In this document: positions 34,834 through 44,000 of the stretch, one piece after another | Layout of the letters: every line of letters begins with the position of its first letter | Position numbering within the stretch: the first letter of the stretch is position 1 | NCBI GenBank assembly: GCA_009777175.1 | Contig: WRMI01000017.1 | Location: 1 to 50,878, forward strand | From: Marinilabiliaceae bacterium | Lineage (GTDB): Bacteria; Bacteroidota; Bacteroidia; Bacteroidales; Marinilabiliaceae | Direction: 5' to 3' | DNA: 50,878 nucleotides | Made by a program: the position numbers and the translations under genes | The notes under the pieces: model-generated | Database searches by the model: none | What the model was told of the DNA's origin: nothing | Seen by the model: only the letters and a program-made list of their open reading frames with translations

Positions 34834-35979
34834 ATGATTAAAAAGTTTTTTAAGAAAGTAATTATTTTATCTACTTTCAGTTTTTTATTGCAGACTACCA
34901 TATCTGCACAAGTCGAGTATGGAACTATCGTTAATATCATACCGACTGCTGTTCCATTTATCAGTATTGTACCTGATTCTCGTGCGGGTGGTATGGGTGG
35001 AGCGGGTGTTGCTACTCCGCCCGATATTTATTCTCAATTTTGGAATCCCGCTAAATATGCGTTCATAGAACCAAAAATAGGACTCGGAATAGCATTTACT
35101 CCTTGGTTAAGACATTTGATTGGCGATATTAATCTTTATAACCTTACGGGAGTGTACAGATTGGACGAAATGCAGGTTTTAAGCGCTTCTATTCGTTATT
35201 TTTCTATTGGTGAAATACATTTCAGACAATCCTACGACGACCAAGGATATACGGTCAGTCCTAATGAGTTTTGCATTGATTTGGCATATAACAGAAAATT
35301 ATCTGACGTATTTTCTGGCTCTGTTGCCTTTCGGTATATACGCTCTGATTTACAAGCAGGAGTTTATGCTGATGGTTTTCAACCCGGAAACTCTTTTGCT
35401 GCCGACTTAGCATTTTATTTCCAAAAACCTATGCAATTATTAGGACAAAACTCTACTCTTTCCGCAGGTATTAATATTTCTAATATCGGTAGTAAAATTA
35501 CCTATAACGGAACTGATTATGAGTTTATTCCAACAAATTTAAGATTAGGAACTGCGCTTTTTACAGAAATTGATGCCCACAACACTATCACATTCACTGT
35601 GGACTTAAACAAATTATTAGTTCCTACTCCGGGCGTTCCCGACGATAATGAAACGGCGCAAGAATATCGAGATAAATATAATAGTATGGGAACACTCAAA
35701 GGTATGTTTCAGTCATTTTCGGATGCTCCGGGCGGTTTCAAAGAAGAGATGCAAGAAATAATGGCATCCATTGGCGCTGAATATTGGTACGAAAAACAAT
35801 TTGCAATCAGAGCAGGTTATTTCCACGAACACATAAACAAAGGAAACAGGAAGCACTTCACCGCAGGACTCGGATTAAAATTTAATATGCTAACAATTGA
35901 CGCATCTTACATTATTGCCGTTAACCAAAGCAACCCATTAGCAAATACAATTCGAGTTTCAATTGGAATTGATTTTTGA
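34834..35979 (+). CDS. porV: Type IX secretion outer-membrane protein PorV
   Basis: 381 residues with a signal peptide (1-25, ends TISAQ) and the FadL-like 14-strand barrel typical of PorV (LptO). Diagnostic strings are PDSRAGGMGGAGVATPPDIY (about 47-66), FWNPAKYAFIE and the late EYWYEKQFAIRAGYFHEH; it ends in FSIGIDF-like residues (VSIGIDF). PorV shuttles cargo from the SprA translocon to the PorU attachment complex. porU and porV form a two-gene cluster, a common arrangement. The spacer between them is made of AT-rich TTTAAAAATTTTTA-type repeats. Confidence 0.95.
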   Translation: MIKKFFKKVIILSTFSFLLQTTISAQVEYGTIVNIIPTAVPFISIVPDSRAGGMGGAGVATPPDIYSQFWNPAKYAFIEPKIGLGIAFTPWLRHLIGDINLYNLTGVYRLDEMQVLSASIRYFSIGEIHFRQSYDDQGYTVSPNEFCIDLAYNRKLSDVFSGSVAFRYIRSDLQAGVYADGFQPGNSFAADLAFYFQKPMQLLGQNSTLSAGINISNIGSKITYNGTDYEFIPTNLRLGTALFTEIDAHNTITFTVDLNKLLVPTPGVPDDNETAQEYRDKYNSMGTLKGMFQSFSDAPGGFKEEMQEIMASIGAEYWYEKQFAIRAGYFHEHINKGNRKHFTAGLGLKFNMLTIDASYIIAVNQSNPLANTIRVSIGIDF

Positions 35980-36044
35980 AAAAAGAGTAAAAAAAGCAAC
36001 CTGAGTAGCAAAGCTCTTCTGAAATGTTATAATTCTTTCTTTTC

Positions 36045-36190
36045 AAGATTCCTCACTTCGTTCGGAATGACTGTATCAGCTTGTAAATGAGGGCGGGAAA
36101 AAGGGGGCGGCTTAGCCGCACCCTTTTTCCCGCCCCATTCCCTCATAACTGACGGTCATTCCGAATGGAACAAAGTGAAATGAGGAATCT
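36045..36190. repeat. MITE-like palindromic repeat, single copy
   Basis: A relative of the cluster at 4773-5293. The arms AGATTCCTCA (36047) and TGAGGAATCT (36190) are inverted. The centre is a strong hairpin: GGGCGGGAAAAAGGG (36091-36105) pairs with CCCTTTTTCCCGCCC (36121-36135), and GCGGC with GCCGC around a 3-base loop, with one mismatch. The tail ATATATGCTTTTACAATT is the same as at the first locus. The GC content of the stem contrasts with the AT-rich flanks. Confidence 0.85.
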
Positions 36191-36338
36191 AAATATATGC
36201 TTTTACAATTTACTAAACAAAAAAATGTTGTCAGTAAAATTCCAACAAGAAAAGAAGTCTGAATATCCTGTAATTTAAGTTAATAGAAAATGCCAAGTCA
36301 GGAGTTCTGAAATTATTTCCATTTTTTTTCAAAAAAAA

Positions 36339-36369
36339 TTGGCAGTGTGAAATAAATTATTTTTCTTTG
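36339..36369 (+). promoter_or_regulatory. Promoter of the Cys-rich lipoprotein, shared with purL
   Basis: TTG (36339-36341), 20 nt, TTTCTTTG (36362-36369; close to TAnnTTTG). The whole segment GTGTGAAATAAATTATTTTTC followed by TTTGCAAAAATT is found again upstream of purL (40941-40971). Confidence 0.6.
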
Positions 36370-36461
36370 CAAAAATTGTTAATACTCTTTTTATGAGAAA
36401 GAGTAAAAAAAAACGCCAAAACATAGAACTCTGAAAAAATACTTAATAAAGACTTAAAATT

Positions 36462-36914
36462 ATGAAAAAGAAACAGCAAATTTTGATACTACTATGTACA
36501 ATTGTTTTTGTTATTTGTTGCATCACTTGCAATAGAAACAAAAAAGATGTTGATTTAGTTGCACTTGGCAAGAAAGCCGGCATCGAGATGTGTGAATGCT
36601 ACAAAGATGAAAACTCGGATGACGAATGCTTTGAAGAGTTGGAATCAAAATACGAAAAGTATGAGGATTACGTAGATTTTGCTGATGCTTTTATAGACGC
36701 TTTTGAAGATTGTATGCTTGCTTTTATTGAAGAAACCTATTATAATGAAGGAAAACAAGCCGCAATTGAGAAGTGCGAATGTGACAAATTAGAAAACGAA
36801 CTTTATGATGAATGTATGAAGGTATGGAACGATAAATATCTAATATACCTAATATATACTAATAAAATATTTTTGGAGGCATTGGAAATAGAGTATGAAA
36901 AATGTTCAGAGTAG
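36462..36914 (+). CDS. Small acidic cysteine-rich lipoprotein with internal duplication
   Basis: 150 residues with a lipoprotein-type signal peptide (hydrophobic core 7-18, Cys19/20/23 near the end). The mature part is strongly acidic and consists of two related halves: GIEMCECYKDENSDDECFEE with EDC, and AIEKCECDKLENELYDECMK with EKC. The C-x-C ... C spacing is kept in both, which suggests disulfides or metal binding. I do not recognise a named family. It has its own promoter and follows a palindromic repeat. Confidence 0.7.
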   Translation: MKKKQQILILLCTIVFVICCITCNRNKKDVDLVALGKKAGIEMCECYKDENSDDECFEELESKYEKYEDYVDFADAFIDAFEDCMLAFIEETYYNEGKQAAIEKCECDKLENELYDECMKVWNDKYLIYLIYTNKIFLEALEIEYEKCSE

Positions 36915-37021
36915 GATGCAATTATTTATTATTTAATTTTTTAACCTTTTTTATTCATAGAAAAAAAGCACCGAAGGTATATTTATCCTCTCAGAAGGTA
37001 TCATCAATTAATTCCAATGTT

Positions 37022-37095
37022 ATGAAAAAATATCTTGTATTTTAGCAATATTAAGTTTATTGACAACCACTTGCTACCGGAAAGTTCGAGGATGA
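37022..37095 (+). pseudogene. Remnant of a lipoprotein gene start
   Basis: ATG at 37022 is followed by a short A run and then a frameshift. If one more A is read, the frame becomes MKKISCILAILSLLTTTCYR, a classic lipoprotein signal peptide, with a stop soon after (37093-37095). The real frame stops after seven codons. No body of a lipoprotein gene follows, so this is a decayed fragment. The surrounding gap 36915-37271 shows nothing else I can interpret. Confidence 0.5.
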
Positions 37096-37271
37096 TTTTA
37101 TTATTGATAGGGAAAATGTTTTTAAACCACCTTTAAACAACAAATGAAAAATTTTGCACTATTTTTGATGAAAATTTAAAAGAATTAAAACAAAATGATT
37201 AATTTTGTAAAATATTTTAAAAACGAGCGATGCTAAACAGATGATTTTAACTAAATAGGAGGAAATAAAAG

Positions 37272-37976
37272 ATGAAACAAATAAAAATTATTATTTTAAT
37301 TTGCTGTTTTTGCCTAACTGCGGTTTGTTGCAACAACAGTAATAATGAGCCAGAGCCCATAAATGAGCCGGATCCTACAGATATTTGTGAATTTGTAAAT
37401 CCGACAACCGATTTGATTTGGTTGAAAGAAATAGTGGAAGAAATAGTATTAATAGCTGAAAGTGGCAACCCTATATCGGTATCCATATTTCAATGTATTT
37501 ATGGAAATAACGAAACAGGTTTTTTAATAGATAAAGGCAATATAAACCCTTTCCATAATTGTAAAGGAGAAGTATTGTGTATTATGGGAGGTAATGTAGG
37601 AGATACTTGTTCGGAATTAAACATTGTTAGTCAAGAACAAATTTGGGAAATAGAAAACGGCTTTATAAATGGTTTATGCGAATTTGATAATCCATTGGAG
37701 GATTTACGATGGTTGAAAAAAATTGTAGAAGAATTTACTGAGTATTCAAATTCGATTGACAAAGGACATTTTAAAATATACCAATGTTCTTACATTGAAG
37801 AAAGTAGAGAGAGAGTGGGATTTGTTATAACTCCCATTTGTGTTGATTGTCCAGATGATACGGCAATGTTATATCGTTGTACAGGATTCAAATTATGCTC
37901 TATGGGAGATATTATAGGCACTTGTGATGAATTTAATATCACAAACAAAATACTTCTTTGGGAAATAAATAATTAA
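37272..37976 (+). CDS. Lipoprotein with two repeated WLKEIVEE/C-type domains
   Basis: 234 residues. The signal peptide ends in LTAVCC (Cys19). The mature protein is two copies of one domain: CEFVNPTTDLIWLKEIVEEI ... CKGEVLCIMGGNVGDTC ... WEIEN (about 39-128) and CEFDNPLEDLRWLKKIVEEF ... CTGFKLCSMGDIIGTC ... WEINN (about 136-234). Conserved Cys and Trp suggest disulfides. Similar domains occur in many Bacteroidetes lipoproteins without a known role. It has a rare strong Shine-Dalgarno (AGGAGG, 37257-37262), unlike most genes here. Confidence 0.8.
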   Translation: MKQIKIIILICCFCLTAVCCNNSNNEPEPINEPDPTDICEFVNPTTDLIWLKEIVEEIVLIAESGNPISVSIFQCIYGNNETGFLIDKGNINPFHNCKGEVLCIMGGNVGDTCSELNIVSQEQIWEIENGFINGLCEFDNPLEDLRWLKKIVEEFTEYSNSIDKGHFKIYQCSYIEESRERVGFVITPICVDCPDDTAMLYRCTGFKLCSMGDIIGTCDEFNITNKILLWEINN

Positions 37977-37987
37977 AACTTTAGAAT

Positions 37988-38156
37988 ATGAAAGCGATAA
38001 AATCAATCAATTTATTTATATTGACATTACTTTGCCAAGTCTTGTTCGCTCAAAGCAATGACATTGTAAAGTCTTTTTATTTGGTACAGAAAAATTTATA
38101 TGGGAGCAGGGTTTAAGATAGAAGCAGGGGCACAATATAAAGCAAGTAATTTATAA
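37988..38156 (+). pseudogene. Truncated secreted protein: signal peptide joined to a tail copy
   Basis: Reads MKAIKSINLFILTLLCQVLF AQ, a signal peptide, then 20 further codons and a stop at 38117. After a one-base shift the sequence continues as MGAGFKIEAGAQYKASNL (to TAA 38154-38156), matching the tail of the metalloprotease at 39359-39419 almost base for base. The body between the two is missing. This is best seen as an internal deletion derivative of a related secreted gene that also lost frame. Confidence 0.65.
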
Positions 38157-38220
38157 AGATTTAAAATAAAACTAAAACAATTTCGCTTCATCGTCAAAAC
38201 CATTTTAAAAAATAAATAAT

Positions 38221-38718
38221 ATGAGAAAACCATTAAAAAAACCGCTATGGTTTACATTCTTAAAGACATTGTCGTTAGTTGTAGTTACTTTTTTTGCTGT
38301 CAATAGTTGTGGCAATTCTGAAACTCCACTGATAAATGAAAATAATGGAAACGATAGAATTGAAATATCTGATACTACATTTATTTTAAAGATAAATGAA
38401 ACTTTTATTCTTCCCAATAATACTCTGATAGTTTCTTTTGTTGATGTTTTGGATGGTAGGTGTCCAATGTATATTTGTCATTTATGCTATGGTTCTAATG
38501 CAGATATTTTGCTGTCTGTAACTAATTCAGAAAGTGAAAATGTAGAAATTGAATTGAGAATTTACGGATGTCTCCTTTATCCTGATTCATATACTGGCGG
38601 ATTAGCTGTAGATACTTTAGGATACAGGTTTCAGGCATTTGAATTATCGCCGTACCCCGATTTTGATCCTATAAATAAAAATAATTACATTACAAAAATA
38701 AAAATTACAAAGTTATGA
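38221..38718 (+). CDS. Lipoprotein of unknown function
   Basis: 165 residues with lipobox FFAVNSC (Cys30). The mature part has FVDVLDGRCPMYICHLCYGS (about 73-92) and YRFQAFELSPYPDF, a pattern found in many Bacteroidetes lipoproteins of about 150 residues (..DSRCP...C...G..). No enzymatic motif. The last four bases (ATGA) overlap the metalloprotease start, so the two genes are probably translated together. Confidence 0.78.
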   Translation: MRKPLKKPLWFTFLKTLSLVVVTFFAVNSCGNSETPLINENNGNDRIEISDTTFILKINETFILPNNTLIVSFVDVLDGRCPMYICHLCYGSNADILLSVTNSESENVEIELRIYGCLLYPDSYTGGLAVDTLGYRFQAFELSPYPDFDPINKNNYITKIKITKL

Positions 38719-39419
38719 ATAGAATAAAATTTTGGAGTACATTGTTGCTCGTATTATGCAATTTTGGAGTGTCTGCCCAAAATTTTTGTTTGACTCCTTC
38801 CAATATTCCCGAATTTTTACAAACTGTTCCACAAAACAAGTATGTAAAAACGAGGTCAGGGGATACTTACGTGGTAAGGGTATTTTTTCACATAGTAAGA
38901 CAAAGTAACGGAACTGGAGGTCAAACTACATCCGAGGTGAATACTGCTTTTAATATACTGATAGAGGATTATCAACCCCATGGGATTTGTTTTGAATTAT
39001 TGGGAATTGACGAGATACATGACGATAATACCTATAATAAAATGTGGTTTAGTCCAAATACCAATGGAGATGGTAAATTTTCTGATTTTAACCCAAATTC
39101 TCATCCTGATGCTATTGATGTCTATTTATTTGCAAACGATAGGTTAAACTTTGGAGTGGCGGCGGGAATACCTGCCAGTGCATTAGTAATAGGCGGGAAA
39201 TATATTGACGGTACTAATCTTGTAACCTCTCATGTTTTATCTCATGAAATGGGACATTGTTTAGGTCTTTATCACACTTTTCATGGATTGTGTGAAAGTG
39301 GTTGTGCAGAATTAGTTAATGGTAGTAATTGTTCTTCTTGTGGAGATACCGAAAAAATATATATGGGACCAGGGTTTAAGATAGAAGCAGGCGCACAATA
39401 TAAAGCGAGTAATTTATAA
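38715..39419 (+). CDS. Truncated M43-like secreted metalloprotease
   Basis: 234 residues with a signal peptide (1-21, ending VSAQ). SHEMGHCLGLYHTFHG (176-191) is the extended zinc motif HExxHxxGxxH of the metzincins, and YQPHGICFEL with the preceding fold match M43 (cytophagalysin/pappalysin) proteases. After VNGSNCSSCGDT the protein jumps to KIYMGPGFKIEAGAQYKASN, a tail usual in secreted repeat-rich proteins. The segment that normally carries CDTPADP and the Met-turn (NYMSY-like) is absent. It is probably a deletion product with doubtful activity. The same tail lies at 38098-38156. Confidence 0.78.
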   Translation: MNRIKFWSTLLLVLCNFGVSAQNFCLTPSNIPEFLQTVPQNKYVKTRSGDTYVVRVFFHIVRQSNGTGGQTTSEVNTAFNILIEDYQPHGICFELLGIDEIHDDNTYNKMWFSPNTNGDGKFSDFNPNSHPDAIDVYLFANDRLNFGVAAGIPASALVIGGKYIDGTNLVTSHVLSHEMGHCLGLYHTFHGLCESGCAELVNGSNCSSCGDTEKIYMGPGFKIEAGAQYKASNL

Positions 39420-39484
39420 AATTTTATACTATAATTTCTATAATTTAATGTTTATTTATTTAAAAATTTTAATTTTTGTTGATT

Positions 39485-40741
39485 ATGGATTTCAAACATG
39501 TTTTTTTATTCGTATTAGGATTTTTCCTATTTTTTGGGTGCAGTCAAGACCCTGAAATAGATGTAACCCCAACACCTAATAATCCTGAAATACCTGTTGT
39601 TATAAGCAAGTCGGTTGTTTCGGGTTATGTACAAAAAGGACCGTTTATAATCGGTTCGTCTGTTATGATTTTGGAATTAGATGCGGAACTCAACCAAACG
39701 GGTCGCACTTATTCAACAAATATCATAAATAATAAAGGCTCCTTCGAGCAAAAAAACATCGAATTGGTTTCGCAATATGTGGAACTAAAAGCCGATGGTT
39801 ATTATTTTAACGAAGTCACGGGGAACACTTCAAACGGACAAATAACTCTTTATGCCTTGGCAGATATTGAGGATGTTAGTTCGGCAAACGTCAATGTATT
39901 GACTCATTTAGAACGCCCTCGTGTAAACTATTTAGTTAATGACGGTATGGGATTTTCAGAAGCCAAAAGGCAAGCACAACAAGAAGTGTTGGCATTGTTT
40001 GGTTTTGAACCTTCAGAAACTAACTCAGAAGCATTGCATCTATTAAATGATGCAAAATTGCTTGCTATCTCATCTATTTTGCAAAGTTTTCAATCGCCTG
40101 GTGATATGATGGAATTGATGGCATCTATCAGCGAAGATATTAAAACTGATGGCAAATTAGACAATATTGATTTAGGTACACAATTAATTGACGGTGCTTA
40201 TTCGATTTCACGTTCTCTTTCTTCAATTAGAGAAAATTTAATTGAAAAGTATTCCGAACAAGACGAAGAGGTTGAAATACCTGATTTTGAAAAATATGTT
40301 ATCTCTTTTTGGGAAAGTGAGTTATATCCGAGGTCAGTATTTATAAAATACCCAAACGAGGGGCTTTATGGTCCGAACATTTTGGCGGATGATGTAAAAT
40401 TCTGGGATTGGAATCATATAATTGATGGTCATTATTGTCACAGTTTGCGTGCAGAAGTACCCGATGGTTTCAGTTTAAAGATAGTGATACGAGGCGGTAG
40501 GTGGGCATTTGTCATCTCTCCTCTTCCTGTTCATAATTGGAGTTGGAATATGTACAATGATAATGAACAATGGCAAGAATTTACAGTAACTGAGAGCGGA
40601 TCCTTCAGCGACTTGGCATTCCTTTGGTATAATGGTACTTTGGATGAAGAAACGGGATATTATTACATCATTATCGAATATTACGAAAATGGTGCCCAAA
40701 CTCCCACAAAAACTAAAAAGATGTACAACACTGTGCGATAA
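39485..40741 (+). CDS. Lipoprotein of unknown function
   Basis: 418 residues from ATG at 39485 (MDFKHVFLFV); a TTG-started frame three codons earlier is less likely. Lipobox LFFGC (Cys19). The mature part opens with VVSGYVQKGPFIIGSSVMIL, a beta-rich segment found near the start of a Bacteroidetes lipoprotein family, then a helical middle (about 150-260, NDAKLLAISSILQSF) and a beta-rich C-terminal module with many Trp and Tyr. No enzyme motif is visible. Confidence 0.7.
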   Translation: MDFKHVFLFVLGFFLFFGCSQDPEIDVTPTPNNPEIPVVISKSVVSGYVQKGPFIIGSSVMILELDAELNQTGRTYSTNIINNKGSFEQKNIELVSQYVELKADGYYFNEVTGNTSNGQITLYALADIEDVSSANVNVLTHLERPRVNYLVNDGMGFSEAKRQAQQEVLALFGFEPSETNSEALHLLNDAKLLAISSILQSFQSPGDMMELMASISEDIKTDGKLDNIDLGTQLIDGAYSISRSLSSIRENLIEKYSEQDEEVEIPDFEKYVISFWESELYPRSVFIKYPNEGLYGPNILADDVKFWDWNHIIDGHYCHSLRAEVPDGFSLKIVIRGGRWAFVISPLPVHNWSWNMYNDNEQWQEFTVTESGSFSDLAFLWYNGTLDEETGYYYIIIEYYENGAQTPTKTKKMYNTVR

Positions 40742-40770
40742 TCATTATTTTTCATTAAATATAGAAAAGT

Positions 40771-40804
40771 GTAGCATAAAAGTTGTTTATGCTGCGCTTT
40801 TTTT
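40771..40804 (+). terminator. Rho-independent terminator after the lipoprotein gene
   Basis: GTAGCATAAA (40771-40780), a 5-base loop AGTTG, TTTATGCTGC (40786-40795; one G-U pair), then GCTTTTTTT. A 10-bp stem plus a T run, 30 bases after the stop at 40741. Confidence 0.8.
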
Positions 40805-40940
40805 GCTTTCAAAATGTAGATGAGTTAGAAACATAATATCAAATATTTACAGAAATGATTAAAAGAAATCTGAACATAGTGTATTTGGGTGAAATCTGTT
40901 GCGGTTTCACTCTTTTATTTACATTATTTTCGAAAATTAT

Positions 40941-40971
40941 TTGGTGGTGTGAAATAAATTATTTTTCTTTG
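40941..40971 (+). promoter_or_regulatory. purL promoter
   Basis: TTG (40941-40943), 20 nt, TTTCTTTG (40964-40971). The segment GTGTGAAATAAATTATTTTTC is identical to that at 36345-36365. It is 53 bases upstream of the purL ATG. No purine riboswitch fold was recognised in the leader. Confidence 0.65.
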
Positions 40972-41024
40972 CAAAAATTATTAATTTGAAATTCAACCTA
41001 TAAATAAACTTTTCGGAGGAAGTA

Positions 41025-44000
41025 ATGATATTATTTTTCAAAAATAGCAAGATTTTTGCAGTTGAAACTGATAAAATTCTGTCCAATAGTGATATTCAAA
41101 AATTAGAGTGGATTTTTGGAAACGCTACTTTTATTGATACTGACCATTTAGACGGTATTTTTTTAGGTCCAAAAAAAGAGATGGTTACTCCTTGGAGTAC
41201 CAATGCCGTTGAAATTGCACAAAATACAGGTATTCAAAACATTAAACGTATTGAAGAATTTCTATTTGTAGAAAATGAAAAATGCGACTATGACCCGATG
41301 TTGAAACAATTATATAATCAACTCGACCAAAATATTTTTAAATTAGACAAATCACCTGAACCTACTGTTTTTATTGACAATATTGCCGATTATAATAATA
41401 AAGAAGGTCTTGCTTTAAGTAATGATGAGATTGATTATCTTAACAATTTAAGCAAAAAACTTAACAGACAACTTACTGATAGTGAAGTATTTGGGTTTTC
41501 GCAAGTAAATTCTGAACATTGTCGGCATAAAATTTTTAACGCCCAATTTATTATTAACGGTGAAACAAAAGAAGATTCTCTTTTTCAAATGATTAAACGT
41601 ACATCAAAAGAAAATCCTAACTTTATTGTTTCGGCATACAAAGATAATGTTGCATTTATTAAAGGACCGAGGGCAGTTCAATTTTCGCCTCAAACACACG
41701 AAAAGCCTGATTTTTTTATAGAAAAAGATGTAGATACAGTTATTTCACTGAAAGCGGAGACTCATAATTTTCCGACGACCGTTGAGCCATTCAATGGTGC
41801 TGCAACCGGTTCGGGCGGCGAAATTCGAGATAGGTTAGCGGGCGGAAAAGGGTCAATTCCTCTTGCAGGAACGGCAGTTTATATGACCGCATTTCCTCGT
41901 TTGGAAGGGGGACACGAATGGGAAAATACAATTCCGCAAAGAGATTGGTTATATCAAACTCCCGAACAAATTCTTATAAAAGCCTCCAACGGCGCCAGTG
42001 ATTTCGGAAATAAATTTGGACAACCACTGATTAATGGCTCACTTTTCACTTTCGAACATTTCGAAAACAATAAAAAATATGCTTACGATAAAGTCATTAT
42101 GTTAGCGGGCGGAATTGGTTACGCAAATAGTTGCGACAGCCTCAAAGATACACCTGAAGTAGGCGATAAAATAGTAGTTCTTGGTGGCGATAACTACCGA
42201 ATTGGAATGGGCGGCGGGGCGGTATCATCGGTAGCAACCGGCGAATTTAAGAATGTTATTGAACTTAATGCCGTTCAGCGCTCAAACCCCGAAATGCAAA
42301 AACGTACAATGAACGTTATTAGAGCAATGGTCGAAAGCCTCGAAAACCCTATTGTTTCAATACACGACCACGGCGCAGGTGGACACCTCAACTCTTTATC
42401 CGAACTCGTTGAAAAAACCGGTGGAATAATTTATCTAGAAAAATTACCCATTGGAGACCCCACACTCTCTGCAAAAGAAATCATTGGAAACGAATCGCAA
42501 GAACGTATGGGACTTATAATTAAAGAAAAAGATATTGACAAAATTACCGATATTGCCCACCGAGAACGCTCTCCAATCTACGTAGTCGGTGAAATAACAG
42601 ACGATATGAAGTTCAAAATTGACAATAACAATGATATTGCACCTATTGACCTGCACCTTTCAGACTTTTTTGGAAATCCACCGCGAACAATAATGAAAGA
42701 CGAAACTATAACTGAAAAATATAGTGAACTTAAATATGATGCCTCAAAAATATTGGACTATATCGAGCAGGTACTTCAATTGGAAGGCGTTGCGTGTAAA
42801 GATTGGCTAACCAACAAAGTAGATCGTTCGGTGGGAGGTCGTGTAGCAAAACAACAGTGCGCAGGCGAAATTCAACTGCCGCTGAATAATCTTGGCGTTA
42901 CAACAATTGATTTTCACAATAAAACAGGAATTGCATCTGCAATAGGTCATGCGCCCGCTGCGGCATTGATTAATTCCGCTGCGGGTTCTATTTTGTCTGT
43001 TGCAGAATCACTTACAAATATTGTATGGGCACCTTTTACGCACGGACTTAAAGGTATAAGCCTCAGCGCAAATTGGATGTGGCCCTGTAAAAACAAAGGC
43101 GAGGATGTCCGACTTTATACGGCAGTGAAAGCTTTGAGCGATTTTGCCATCGAACTTGGAATTAACGTACCAACAGGAAAAGATTCTTTATCGATGACTC
43201 AAAAATATAGTGACCAAAAGGTTTTTTCTCCCGGAACAGTCATTGTTAGTGCATGCGGAGAAGTTTCGGATGTCAGAAAAATTGTTGAGCCTGTTTTGGC
43301 TAAAGATGTGAATACTACTTTGTTATATATAAATTTGTCGCAAGATGAGTTTAAACTTGGCGGTAGTAGTTTTGCTCAAACTTTAAACCTGCTTGGTAAT
43401 GAAACGCCAACCGTTAAAGATACTAATTTTTTTATTAATGCCTTCACTGCCTTGCAAGAACTGATTAATAAAGGATTATTGCTTGTAGGACACGATATTT
43501 CGGCTGGCGGATTAGTTACAACTTTGCTTGAAATGTGTTTTGCAAACATTTCTCACGGCTTAAATATTAATCTTTCTGATTTTTCAGAAACAAATATTGT
43601 AAAAATATTATTTGCCGAAAATCCCGGCGTTGTGGTTCAAGTTTCTGATATAAAAAATGTTACGCAGATTCTTGAAAAATATGAAATAGGTTTTACAAAA
43701 CTCGGTCATCCCACCGAAGAAAGAACAATTACATTTACAGGTAAGAACAACGATATTGTTTTGGATATCAATACTTTACGCGATGTATGGTTTAAGAAGT
43801 CCTATCTTTTGGACATACGTCAAAGTGGTCAAAATGAGGCAGATGCTCGATATTTAAATTATAAAAAGCAGCCGCTTTATTTTCGTTTTCCAAATAATTT
43901 TACAGGAAAAATTGGACAATCTACAAATATAAACAAATCTAATTCTGAAAAAAGAAAGCCTCAAGCGGCAATTATCAGAGAAAAAGGTTGCCAATGCGAC

